Both the position numbers and the translations under genes were made by a program. The notes below the pieces were generated by a model. It worked only from the letters and a program-made list of their open reading frames with translations. It ran no database searches and had not been told where the DNA came from. 6,594 nucleotides of DNA. Origin: Desulfobulbaceae bacterium UBA5628 (lineage in GTDB: Bacteria > Desulfobacterota > Desulfobulbia > Desulfobulbales > Desulfurivibrionaceae). Shown piece by piece: positions 1 through 4,989 of this stretch (its first letter is position 1; each line of letters starts with the position of its first letter). Location of the stretch: assembly GCA_002421565.1 (NCBI GenBank), contig DIKC01000083.1, forward strand, positions 7,576 to 14,169, given 5' to 3'.

Positions 1-1167
1 CTGCTGACGGCCACCGGCCTGGAGCAAGCGGCCCTCAAGGCGCCGCTCGGCCGTTTTCGCCGTTTCGTCTGCCACCAGAGCCGTTTGCAGCCCCTGCCCC
101 AGAAACCCCAGGCCCTGTTGACCACCCCGTTGCTTTCCCTGGCCGGCAAGCTGCGGCTGCTGGGGGAGTTGGGCAAAAAGCCGCTGGCGGATGGGGCGAC
201 CATCGGCGAATGGGCCGCCCAGCGCTTCGGCCGCGAGGTGCTGCCCTTGGTGGATGCGGCCGTAACCGGCACCTTTGCCGGCGATTACGAGCGGCTGGCC
301 ATCGACGCGGTGATGCCGGGCGTGCGGCGGCTGGAAAAAGAACACGGCTCGGTACTGCGCGGCCTCTGGCGGGAAAAAAAGGGCAACAAGGGCGGCGAGA
401 AGCGCCGCTTGCCGGCCATGACCAGCTTCCCCCAAGGCATGGAGCAGTTGACCATCACCCTCAGTCAGGGCAAGAATATCATGTTTGCCAGCCCGGTGAT
501 CGCCATCCGTCGTCACGAGCGGGGAGGATGGGAGATCAGCGGCGAGCGAGGCCGCTTCCGCGCCCCCAATCTGGTGCTGGCTCTGCCGGTTAATCAGGCC
601 CTGCGGCTGCTGGCCGATTTTGCTCCGCCGGTGGCCGCCATTCCAGAGGCGAAAATTGCCACCGTTGCCCTCGGCTTCCGCCGGGAAGAGGCGGAAATCC
701 CGGCCGGCTTCGGTTATCTCGCCCCGGAACGAGAAGGGCGTTTCGCCTTGGGGGCGATGTTTTCATCGCACATGTTTCCCGGCCGCGCCCCCGAGGGCTG
801 TTTCCTTCTGGAGGCCCTGGTGGGCGGACGCCGCCATCCGGAGCGGCTGGAATTGCCCGACCAGGAGATCATCCGCCGGGTACTGGCTGATCTCGGGCAA
901 CTGCTGCCTTTGACCGGCCCGCCCGCCTTTGCGCGGGTGCTTCGATCCGGCGGCGGCATCCCGCAACTGGAAGGGGACCATCTCCGGCTGCTGGCCTGGC
1001 GGCGGGAACTGGAGGCGGCCGCGCAGGGGCTGCTGCTCAGCGGCTTTGGTTGGGACGGAATCGGAATGAATGATATGATCCAGGCAGCCCGCCGGACTGC
1101 GGAGAAAATCGTCCAGGGAAGCGGGGGCGAGGGCGGCCCGGCCGCGGTCAGGCCGGTGTATTTCTAA
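1..1167 (+). CDS. hemG: Protoporphyrinogen oxidase, HemY/HemG FAD type (5' end cut by window)
   Basis: This is the C-terminal 388 residues of an FAD-dependent protoporphyrinogen oxidase, which takes six electrons from protoporphyrinogen IX to give protoporphyrin IX, the penultimate step of haem synthesis. The frame is open from base 1, so the TTG at 85 is internal and not a start. Family marks seen in order are IGEWAAQRFGREVL and TGTFAGDYERL (substrate-domain region), RRLEKEHGSVLRGL, SFPQGMEQL, GFGYLAPEREGRFALGAMFSS, MFPGRAPEG, and a C-terminal FAD-contact motif LLLSGFGWDGIGMNDMI. The N-terminal GxGxxG dinucleotide fold lies outside the window. With a usual family length of about 460-480 residues, roughly 75-90 residues are missing. 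It converges on dnaA. The family is called hemY in Bacillus and hemG in many annotations; it is not the small flavodoxin-like HemG of E. coli. The family assignment is secure from these motifs. Confidence 0.93.
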   Translation: MLTATGLEQAALKAPLGRFRRFVCHQSRLQPLPQKPQALLTTPLLSLAGKLRLLGELGKKPLADGATIGEWAAQRFGREVLPLVDAAVTGTFAGDYERLAIDAVMPGVRRLEKEHGSVLRGLWREKKGNKGGEKRRLPAMTSFPQGMEQLTITLSQGKNIMFASPVIAIRRHERGGWEISGERGRFRAPNLVLALPVNQALRLLADFAPPVAAIPEAKIATVALGFRREEAEIPAGFGYLAPEREGRFALGAMFSSHMFPGRAPEGCFLLEALVGGRRHPERLELPDQEIIRRVLADLGQLLPLTGPPAFARVLRSGGGIPQLEGDHLRLLAWRRELEAAAQGLLLSGFGWDGIGMNDMIQAARRTAEKIVQGSGGEGGPAAVRPVYF

Positions 1168-1175
1168 CGGAGCGA

Positions 1176-1202
1176 GCGGCAGGCCCACTCCAGCCGCGTT
1201 TT
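1176..1202 (+). terminator. Candidate intrinsic terminator of the protoporphyrinogen oxidase gene
   Basis: Nine bases past the stop, GCGGC (1176-1180) pairs with GCCGC (1193-1197). An A/A mismatch and two further G-C pairs close a CCCACT loop, and GTTTT follows at 1198-1202. The T run is short, so termination may be weak. The opposite strand has no T run after the hairpin, so it would not stop dnaA transcripts in the same way. Confidence 0.45.
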
Positions 1203-1211
1203 CCCTTGAGA

Positions 1212-2555
1212 TCAGCCGTTGCGTTTGCGGAGGCGGTCGGTGAGGTGTTCGATCTGGCCTCGGACGCTGCCGTTTCGCGCCACCGCCTCGGTGATTACCC
1301 GGATTGAGTGGATTACGGTGGAGTGATCACGGTTGAAGGCCTTGCCGATTTCGGAAAGCGCCTGGTCGGTCAGCTTGCGGGCCAGATACATGGAAATCTG
1401 GCGGGGAAAGGCGAGATTCTTTTTGCGGGACTTGGATTGCAGTTCCGGGATCGGAATCCGGAACTGAGCGGCCACGAAATCGCGAATTTCCTCCACCGAG
1501 AGCACCGGGTTGCGGCCGGCCACGGTGCCGACCACCTCCTTGACCATCTCCAGGGTGGGAAGGGTTTTGAGCAGGTTGGTCTTGGCCTTTAAGCCGACAA
1601 TGGCGCTCTCCAGCCGGCGCACGTCGCCCCGGACGTTTTCCGCCAGGTAATCGGCCAGTTCCTCGTTAAGGGCCAGTTTGTGATATTTGGCCTTGCGCTG
1701 GATGATCAGGCGCCGGGTTCGCAGATCCGGGGGATTGATGGTGGTTACCAGACCGGCGGCCAGCCGCGAGCGCACCCCGTCATCGAGGTTGGGAATATCC
1801 CGGGGAGACATGGCCCCGGTGAATACCACCCGCCGCCCGTTTTCCAGAATGGCGTCCACCGCCTCGGCCAGTTCGACCTGGGTCTTGGCCCGGCCGGCCA
1901 GGGAATGGACATCCTCCACCAGCAGCACGTCGCACTGCCGTTGCAGCTTCTCCTTGAAGTGCTCCATGGTGTTGCTGCGGATGTGGCGCACCAATTCGGC
2001 GGTGAGCTGCTGGGAGGTGAGGCAGCAGAGCCGGGTGGAGGGCGAATGGGTAAACAGATGATGGGCCACCGCGTGGGTGAGGTGGCTCTTGCCCAAGCCG
2101 GTGCCGGCGTTGATGAAAAGACAGGGGGATGCCTCGTCGCTGTTGCAGGCGATCGCCTCGCAGGCGGCGTGGGCCAGGGCGTTTGATTCGCCGACCATGA
2201 ATTCATCAAAGGTATAACGGGGGTGGAGCGAGCGGATCCGGCTACGGCCGGTCGGGATCGAGGGCAGGCGCAACTGTTCGGCCTGCTCATGGCCGGCCGG
2301 AGCCGGGGCTTCCTCCCGGGCGGTTTGATCCACCTGGAAACGGATATTGAGGCCGGGGCGGCCGGTGCTTACCAAGGCGGCCTGGATCTGGGAGAGGTAA
2401 TTCTCCGCCACCCAGGAGCAGAAGAAACGGTCGGGGCCGGCCAGTTCCAGGGTCTGGCCATCCTCCCGCAGGCAACGCAGGGGAGCGATCCATAATCCGA
2501 AAACACTTTCGGGAAGTTGATGGCGCAAACACTCGGTGACTTCTTGCCAGATCAT
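1212..2555 (-). CDS. dnaA: Chromosomal replication initiator protein DnaA
   Basis: This is a 447-residue DnaA, the AAA+ initiator that binds DnaA boxes, opens the origin and helps load the helicase. Domain I occupies about residues 1-75 (FGLWIAPLRCL, RFFCSWVAENYL). A short linker follows to about 112. Domain III starts at YTFDEFMVGESNALAHAA and has Walker A GTGLGKS (151-157), a Walker B-like LLVEDVHSLAGR (Glu214-Asp215 where DD is usual), VRSRL (261-265) and sensor II GDVRRLES. Domain IV carries the DNA-binding signature ISMYLARKLTDQALSEIGKAFNRDHSTVIHS. The ATG at 2555 is chosen because it begins MIWQEV at the normal domain I boundary and is preceded by a weak AAAGAGA ribosome site. A TTG at 2648 would add a His-rich extension of 31 residues without DnaA similarity, and it overlaps the likely promoter. 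No dnaN, rpmH or recF is adjacent. The DnaA call is secure; whether it is the sole DnaA of the genome is unknown. Confidence 0.95.
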   Translation of the reverse strand: MIWQEVTECLRHQLPESVFGLWIAPLRCLREDGQTLELAGPDRFFCSWVAENYLSQIQAALVSTGRPGLNIRFQVDQTAREEAPAPAGHEQAEQLRLPSIPTGRSRIRSLHPRYTFDEFMVGESNALAHAACEAIACNSDEASPCLFINAGTGLGKSHLTHAVAHHLFTHSPSTRLCCLTSQQLTAELVRHIRSNTMEHFKEKLQRQCDVLLVEDVHSLAGRAKTQVELAEAVDAILENGRRVVFTGAMSPRDIPNLDDGVRSRLAAGLVTTINPPDLRTRRLIIQRKAKYHKLALNEELADYLAENVRGDVRRLESAIVGLKAKTNLLKTLPTLEMVKEVVGTVAGRNPVLSVEEIRDFVAAQFRIPIPELQSKSRKKNLAFPRQISMYLARKLTDQALSEIGKAFNRDHSTVIHSIRVITEAVARNGSVRGQIEHLTDRLRKRNG

Positions 2556-2581
2556 GGTTCTCTTTGGTCTATGGTGGTCAT
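2552..2581 (-). CDS. Possible nine-codon leader ORF ending on the dnaA start
   Basis: On the minus strand an ATG at 2581 opens a frame reading MTTIDQREP. Its TGA stop (2554-2552) overlaps the dnaA ATG in an ATGA arrangement. It lies in the predicted dnaA leader. No clear Shine-Dalgarno precedes it, and a frame this short can occur by chance. If translated, it could couple to or dampen dnaA translation. This is an inference from the arrangement only. Confidence 0.2.
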   Translation of the reverse strand: MTTIDQREP

Positions 2582-2637
2582 GATGGTGATTGCGGAGGGG
2601 CGGCCGGTTCGGTTCGCCGACGGTCGCCTCGGGGGGT

Positions 2638-2667
2638 GTTGTAGTCAAAATCCGGGGGGGGTGTCAA
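2638..2667 (-). promoter_or_regulatory. Predicted dnaA promoter with a C8 run in the spacer
   Basis: Reading the minus strand, a perfect -35 TTGACA (2667-2662) is followed by an 18-base spacer and a 4/6 match -10 TACAAC (2643-2638). The first eight spacer bases are all C (2661-2654). Transcription would begin near 2631, giving a leader of roughly 75 bases before the ATG at 2555. This is a further reason not to start dnaA at the TTG at 2648. The -10 is only moderate. Confidence 0.5.
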
Positions 2668-2707
2668 AAGCGATCTCGCGCAAATTTTCCGCTCCTATCC
2701 CAACACT

Positions 2708-2722
2708 TTTCAACAGTTGAAA
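2708..2722. promoter_or_regulatory. Perfect palindrome upstream of dnaA, overlapping a DnaA-box-like 9-mer
   Basis: TTTCAACAGTTGAAA is two exact 7-base arms around one base. It begins about 40 bases upstream of the predicted dnaA -35. The 9-mer TTTTCAACA at 2707-2715 differs from the DnaA box consensus TTWTNCACA at one position. It could be an operator for a dimeric repressor or a weak DnaA autoregulation site. No regulator is identified. Confidence 0.35.
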
Positions 2723-2755
2723 TCGTTTGGTTTTCCGAGCAGTTGCTTATGGCCC

Positions 2756-2800
2756 GCCGCTAACCGTCCCGAATCATGGTTTTTTCGGTGGCGGCTTTTT
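2756..2800 (+). terminator. Intrinsic-terminator-like hairpin with no upstream plus-strand gene
   Basis: GCCGC (2756-2760) pairs with GCGGC (2791-2795). After a small internal loop (TA against G), ACCG (2763-2766) pairs with CGGT (2786-2789), giving nine base pairs around a 19-base loop. TTTTT follows at 2796-2800. Only the plus strand has the T run. The nearest plus-strand gene upstream ends at 1167 and has its own candidate terminator, so this may end an unannotated small RNA, or it may be a structure with another role. Confidence 0.4.
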
Positions 2801-2829
2801 AGTGTGTATTTTCCATGCACTACCGATTG

Positions 2830-2845
2830 GGCCGGTCGGCCTTTT
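2830..2845 (+). terminator. Second short hairpin with T run
   Basis: GGCC (2830-2833) and GGCC (2838-2841) can pair around a GGTC loop, and TTTT follows at 2842-2845. As DNA the arms extend into a 12-base near-palindrome, GGCCG-GT-CGGCC. The RNA stem is only four pairs, so this is a weak terminator at best. It lies 30 bases after the stronger hairpin. Confidence 0.25.
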
Positions 2846-2874
2846 GGCATTTTATTGATCGGTTAAGCTGCATG

Positions 2875-2940
2875 TTTTCTCTTGATTGCTCCTTTTATCT
2901 CGTTTTATCTCTTATTTTTGCTAATATTTTTTCTTTTTAA
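2875..2940. other. T-rich, DNA-unwinding-element-like tract
   Basis: Bases 2881-2940 contain only 14 G or C in 60, against GC-rich surroundings, with nearly all T on the plus strand. TTTTATCTC occurs twice, at 2893-2901 and 2903-2911, spaced by ten bases. TATCTCTTATTTT (2906-2918) matches 10 of the 11 fixed positions of the E. coli origin 13-mer GATCTnTTnTTTT. Its place upstream of dnaA makes it a candidate origin unwinding element, but no cluster of good DnaA boxes lies beside it. It could equally be a promoter UP-like or curved region. Confidence 0.3.
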
Positions 2941-2958
2941 CGTGCTTCCGATGAGATC

Positions 2959-2989
2959 AGGGAAAAGGGGGAAAAATCTTTTGTTCCCT
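2959..2989. repeat. Inverted repeat (hairpin) before cbiM
   Basis: AGGGAA (2959-2964) pairs with TTCCCT (2984-2989). Three more pairs, AAG (2965-2967) with CTT (2978-2980), lie beyond a three-base bulge, around a G/A-rich loop. No T run follows on either strand, so it is not a terminator. Its right arm shares one base (2989) with a TTGACA sequence. Function is unknown. Confidence 0.25.
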
Positions 2990-3057
2990 TGACAGTCGCC
3001 GGTTTTTGTGGTTTTTCTCTATTTCTCGTCACTTACTGAAGAATGGTCAGGGATATT

Positions 3058-3076
3058 AAAAATGGTTACCGTTTTT
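3058..3076. promoter_or_regulatory. Imperfect 19-base palindrome upstream of cbiM
   Basis: AAAAATGGTTACCGTTTTT is symmetric about base 3067 with one mismatched pair (T3063/G3071). It lies about 65 bases upstream of the predicted cbiM -35. A dimeric regulator site is plausible, and a metal-responsive one would suit the downstream genes. It does not resemble the NikR site GTATGA-N16-TCATAC. The regulator is unidentified. Confidence 0.3.
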
Positions 3077-3104
3077 TCCGAAAGAGGGCTTTTCCGGCGA
3101 TTTG

Positions 3105-3116
3105 GACAAATTTGTC
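3105..3116. promoter_or_regulatory. Perfect 12-base palindrome upstream of cbiM
   Basis: GACAAATTTGTC is perfectly self-complementary and lies 25 bases upstream of the predicted cbiM -35. It sits within a TTGGACAAATTTGTCAA context that continues the symmetry after one mismatch. It is a candidate operator; nothing in the window identifies the protein that binds it. Confidence 0.3.
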
Positions 3117-3141
3117 AACCGGCGGCAACCGGAAGGCCACT

Positions 3142-3171
3142 TTGTGATAGCGAGTCGATTTGCTCTATAAA
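3142..3171 (+). promoter_or_regulatory. Likely cbiM promoter
   Basis: A -10-like TATAAA (3166-3171) sits 18 bases after a weak -35 TTGTGA (3142-3147, 4/6). Transcription would start near 3178, giving a short leader that still includes the GAGGGG ribosome site (3183-3188). The assignment rests mainly on the -10. Confidence 0.4.
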
Positions 3172-3192
3172 GCTGATAGAACGAGGGGATCA

Positions 3193-3819
3193 ATGCATCT
3201 GGCTGATGGCGTTCTAAGTCCCGCTGTGCTGGGGGGCGGTACCCTGCTGGCAATGGGAGGGGTTGCCTTGGGGCTGCGCAGGATCGGTCAGGCGGACATC
3301 CCCAAGGTGGCGGTGCTGGCCGCCGCCTTTTTTGTCGCCTCTCTGATCCATGTGCCGGTAGGGCCGGGGCAGGTGCATCTGGTGTTGAACGGGCTGGCCG
3401 GGTTGCTCTTGGGCTGGGCGGTCTTTCCCGCCCTCCTGGTCGCCCTGCTGCTCCAGGCGATGCTCTTCGGCTTCGGCGGGATTACGGTATTGGGGGTCAA
3501 CACCCTGAACATGGCCCTGCCGGGGGTGGCCTGCTATTACCTTTTTATCTTGCTGCAAGGACGCCGACCAGGCCTCCGTTTAACGCCCCTGGCCGGTTTC
3601 CTGGCCGGGGCCGGGGGGATCGGTCTGGGCGGCTTGATGCTGGCCGGTTCCCTCTTTTTGTCCGATCCCCGCTACGCCGGGGCTGCCGGCCTGATTCTTG
3701 CCGCCCATCTGCCGCTGATGCTGATCGAGGGAGTGCTGACCGGGGCGGCCCTGGTATTTCTGGGCAAGGTGTGTCCCGCCATCCTGCCCCGTAATCTTTC
3801 CCGGGAGGATCGAACATGA
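3193..3819 (+). CDS. cbiM: CbiM/NikM-type cobalt/nickel ECF transporter substrate-binding membrane protein
   Basis: This is a 208-residue inner-membrane protein, the metal-capturing S component of an energy-coupling-factor transporter for Co2+ or Ni2+. The ATG at 3193 gives the diagnostic N terminus MHLADGVLS. In this family the free Met1-His2 end binds the metal, which fixes the start and excludes the upstream TTG at 3160. GAGGGG (3183-3188) is its ribosome site. Family motifs are SLIHVPVGPGQVHLVLNGL (about 50-68, with His62 a likely further ligand), LLLQAMLFGFGGITVLGVNTLNMALPGV (about 85-112), and HLPLMLIEGVLTGA near the C terminus. About six hydrophobic segments cover most of the chain. 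The stop overlaps the next start by four bases (ATGA), so the two are translationally coupled. The partner suggests nickel as much as cobalt, and the metal cannot be settled from sequence. No EcfT or ATPase gene follows. Confidence 0.9.
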   Translation: MHLADGVLSPAVLGGGTLLAMGGVALGLRRIGQADIPKVAVLAAAFFVASLIHVPVGPGQVHLVLNGLAGLLLGWAVFPALLVALLLQAMLFGFGGITVLGVNTLNMALPGVACYYLFILLQGRRPGLRLTPLAGFLAGAGGIGLGGLMLAGSLFLSDPRYAGAAGLILAAHLPLMLIEGVLTGAALVFLGKVCPAILPRNLSREDRT

Positions 3820-4400
3820 AGGATTGGCGTTGTTTGGGCGCGGCTTTGTTTTTGGTGCTGCTGCTGGCCGGGCCGGTCATGGCCCACGGGCTGCGGCTCT
3901 TTGCCGCCTTTGACGGCAGCGAGGCGACGGGTTCGGTTTATTTTGTCGGGGGAGGAGTCTTCCCGGCCGCGCCGGTGGAGGTTCGCGATCAACAGGGAGA
4001 ATTGGTGGCCCGGCTCATTGCCGATGAAGAGGGCCGTTTCAGTTTCCGGCCGTCCGCCCCCGGCCTTTATCAATTAAGCGTGGACAGCGGCGACGGGCAT
4101 CGGGCCGAGTTCGCTCTGCAGGTGCCGGCCGCCGGCCGAGACGCCGAACCCGATGAAACCGGCGGCGAGATCATGCCCCCGGTCCCGCCGGATGCGACGG
4201 AGGGCCAGGCCGGAGCATTCTCCCCGGCCCAGTTGGCCCTGCTGGAGCAGGTGGTGGCCCGGCAGTTGGCGCCGTTGCGGGAAGAGATCGCGGCTTACGA
4301 AAACAAGGTGCGGCTGCACGATATTCTGGGCGGGATCGGTTATATTCTGGGCGTGTTCGGCCTGTTGAGCCTGATTCTGGCCCGGCGGCGGAAGGGGTAA
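3816..4400 (+). CDS. NikL-like membrane-anchored periplasmic accessory protein of the Co/Ni transporter
   Basis: This 194-residue protein starts at an ATG overlapping the cbiM stop, with GGGAGGA (3801-3807) as ribosome site. Residues 1-23 are a signal peptide (hydrophobic LFLVLLLAGPV, cleavage expected at VMA|HG), so the mature chain begins with His24, a possible metal ligand. Residues about 40-103 look like a small beta-sandwich of the carboxypeptidase-regulatory type (EGRFSFRPSAPGLYQLSV). An acidic, Pro-rich linker (104-135), an amphipathic helix (136-166) and one membrane helix, DILGGIGYILGVFGLLSLIL (169-188), follow, with RRRKG at the cytoplasmic end. This layout matches the NikL-type partners of NikM/CbiM in nikKMLQO-like systems. 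It probably helps capture or hand over metal at the periplasmic face. No enzyme motif is seen. Function is inferred from architecture and coupling to cbiM. Confidence 0.75.
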   Translation: MKDWRCLGAALFLVLLLAGPVMAHGLRLFAAFDGSEATGSVYFVGGGVFPAAPVEVRDQQGELVARLIADEEGRFSFRPSAPGLYQLSVDSGDGHRAEFALQVPAAGRDAEPDETGGEIMPPVPPDATEGQAGAFSPAQLALLEQVVARQLAPLREEIAAYENKVRLHDILGGIGYILGVFGLLSLILARRRKG

Positions 4401-4406
4401 TATCTT

Positions 4407-4425
4407 CCCAGCCTTATGGGTTTTT
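4407..4425 (+). terminator. Weak terminator-like hairpin between convergent genes
   Basis: CCCA (4407-4410) pairs with TGGG (4417-4420) around a six-base loop, followed by TTTTT (4421-4425). It lies six bases past the stop of the NikL-like gene and overlaps the 3' end of the convergent lipoprotein gene. The stem is only four pairs, so efficiency is doubtful. Confidence 0.3.
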
Positions 4426-4971
4426 GTCGTCGGTGGATGGGCCGGAGTCGTCGATGCCCGGCGGCCAATAGACGTAGAAGATGATCGTCTGGTCCGGGCC
4501 GGGGAGATAGGTGGTGTCCAGCAGTTCCCCAAGACGGCCGGCGGTGGGCGAGTAGTCGGTTCTGATTTCGTAGCCGGGGAGATGGCCGTCGGCCAGGCGC
4601 AACTCCCGGATTTCAAGACCCATGAAGTCGTTGTGGCGGCCCAGGAATTGCCGCGCTTCGGCCAGGGCCTCGTCAACATTCAGGCCCTCCTTGCTTTTAA
4701 CCCTGATCTCGCCGGTATGGGAAACAATCCGGTAAGGATCATCCTCCCGGTCCAGGATCGCCACGGTTTCAAAGTCGTTGGGGTCCATGCCGCCGTACAT
4801 GATCAGGCGATAGGTCGCGCCTTTATCGTCTTCCGGCAGGGCGGCCGGATAGAGACGCGGGGCCGGGCCGGAACCCGGCCCGCAGGCGGTCAGCCCCAGC
4901 AGCAACCCGGCCATTCCCAGCCGCCGGAGCAAGCATCGCTTGCCGGCCTTGTGCGTCCTCACTACCATCAT
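4414..4971 (-). CDS. Predicted lipoprotein of unknown function
   Basis: This 185-residue protein has a lipoprotein signal: basic N terminus (RTHKAGKRCLLRRLG), hydrophobic core, and lipobox LTAC with Cys30 as the lipidated residue. Gly at +2 is not the Asp inner-membrane retention signal, so an outer-membrane location is likely in a Gram-negative cell. The mature part is mixed, with features such as YRLIMYGGMDPNDFETVAILDR, GEIRVKSKEGLNVDEALAEAR, and a Pro/Asp-rich end. I do not recognise the family and see no catalytic motif. AGGAGG (4982-4977) is a strong ribosome site five bases from the first of two tandem ATGs (4971, 4968); either could be used. It is the last gene of the leftward operon, 18 bases after the MBL-fold gene, and it converges on the NikL-like gene with a gap of 13 bases. 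Confidence 0.8.
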   Translation of the reverse strand: MMVVRTHKAGKRCLLRRLGMAGLLLGLTACGPGSGPAPRLYPAALPEDDKGATYRLIMYGGMDPNDFETVAILDREDDPYRIVSHTGEIRVKSKEGLNVDEALAEARQFLGRHNDFMGLEIRELRLADGHLPGYEIRTDYSPTAGRLGELLDTTYLPGPDQTIIFYVYWPPGIDDSGPSTDDKNP

Positions 4972-4989
4972 CAGCGCCTCCTGAAAACA

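Larger units (their letters stand above)
2556..3192. other. Long divergent intergenic region between dnaA and cbiM
   Basis: This stretch of about 640 bases holds no convincing protein gene. It contains the dnaA leader and promoter (2556-2667), a perfect palindrome (2708-2722), two plus-strand hairpins with T runs (2756-2800, 2830-2845), a T-rich tract (2875-2940), a further hairpin (2959-2989), two palindromes (3058-3076, 3105-3116) and the likely cbiM promoter (3142-3171). A perfect TTGACA at 2989-2994 lacks a good -10 at normal spacing. No exact DnaA box TTATCCACA and no riboswitch core was found by eye. Confidence 0.7.

Noticed and set aside
2556..2648. N-terminal extension of DnaA from the TTG at 2648
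   Set aside because: The added residues are Pro/His-rich with no DnaA similarity, and they lie in the predicted leader and promoter; the ATG at 2555 begins the normal domain I.
2820..2872. Minus-strand 17-codon frame starting MQLNRSIK
   Set aside because: A purine-rich AAAAGGAG lies upstream but about 15 bases from the ATG, too far for a normal ribosome site; it has no gene partner and may be chance.
2989..3023. Perfect TTGACA as a cbiM promoter
   Set aside because: No acceptable -10 occurs 16-19 bases downstream; the TATAAA at 3166 is better placed.
3120..3192. Cobalamin riboswitch before cbiM
   Set aside because: Only a fragment resembling GCCACTxTGTGA (near 3136-3147) is present; the B12 box and the other conserved arms are missing and the space before the ATG is too short.
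3008..3217. Plus-strand frame of 69 codons before cbiM
   Set aside because: It starts at GTG with no ribosome site, overlaps the secure cbiM start in another frame, and covers the promoter and palindromes; no family resemblance.
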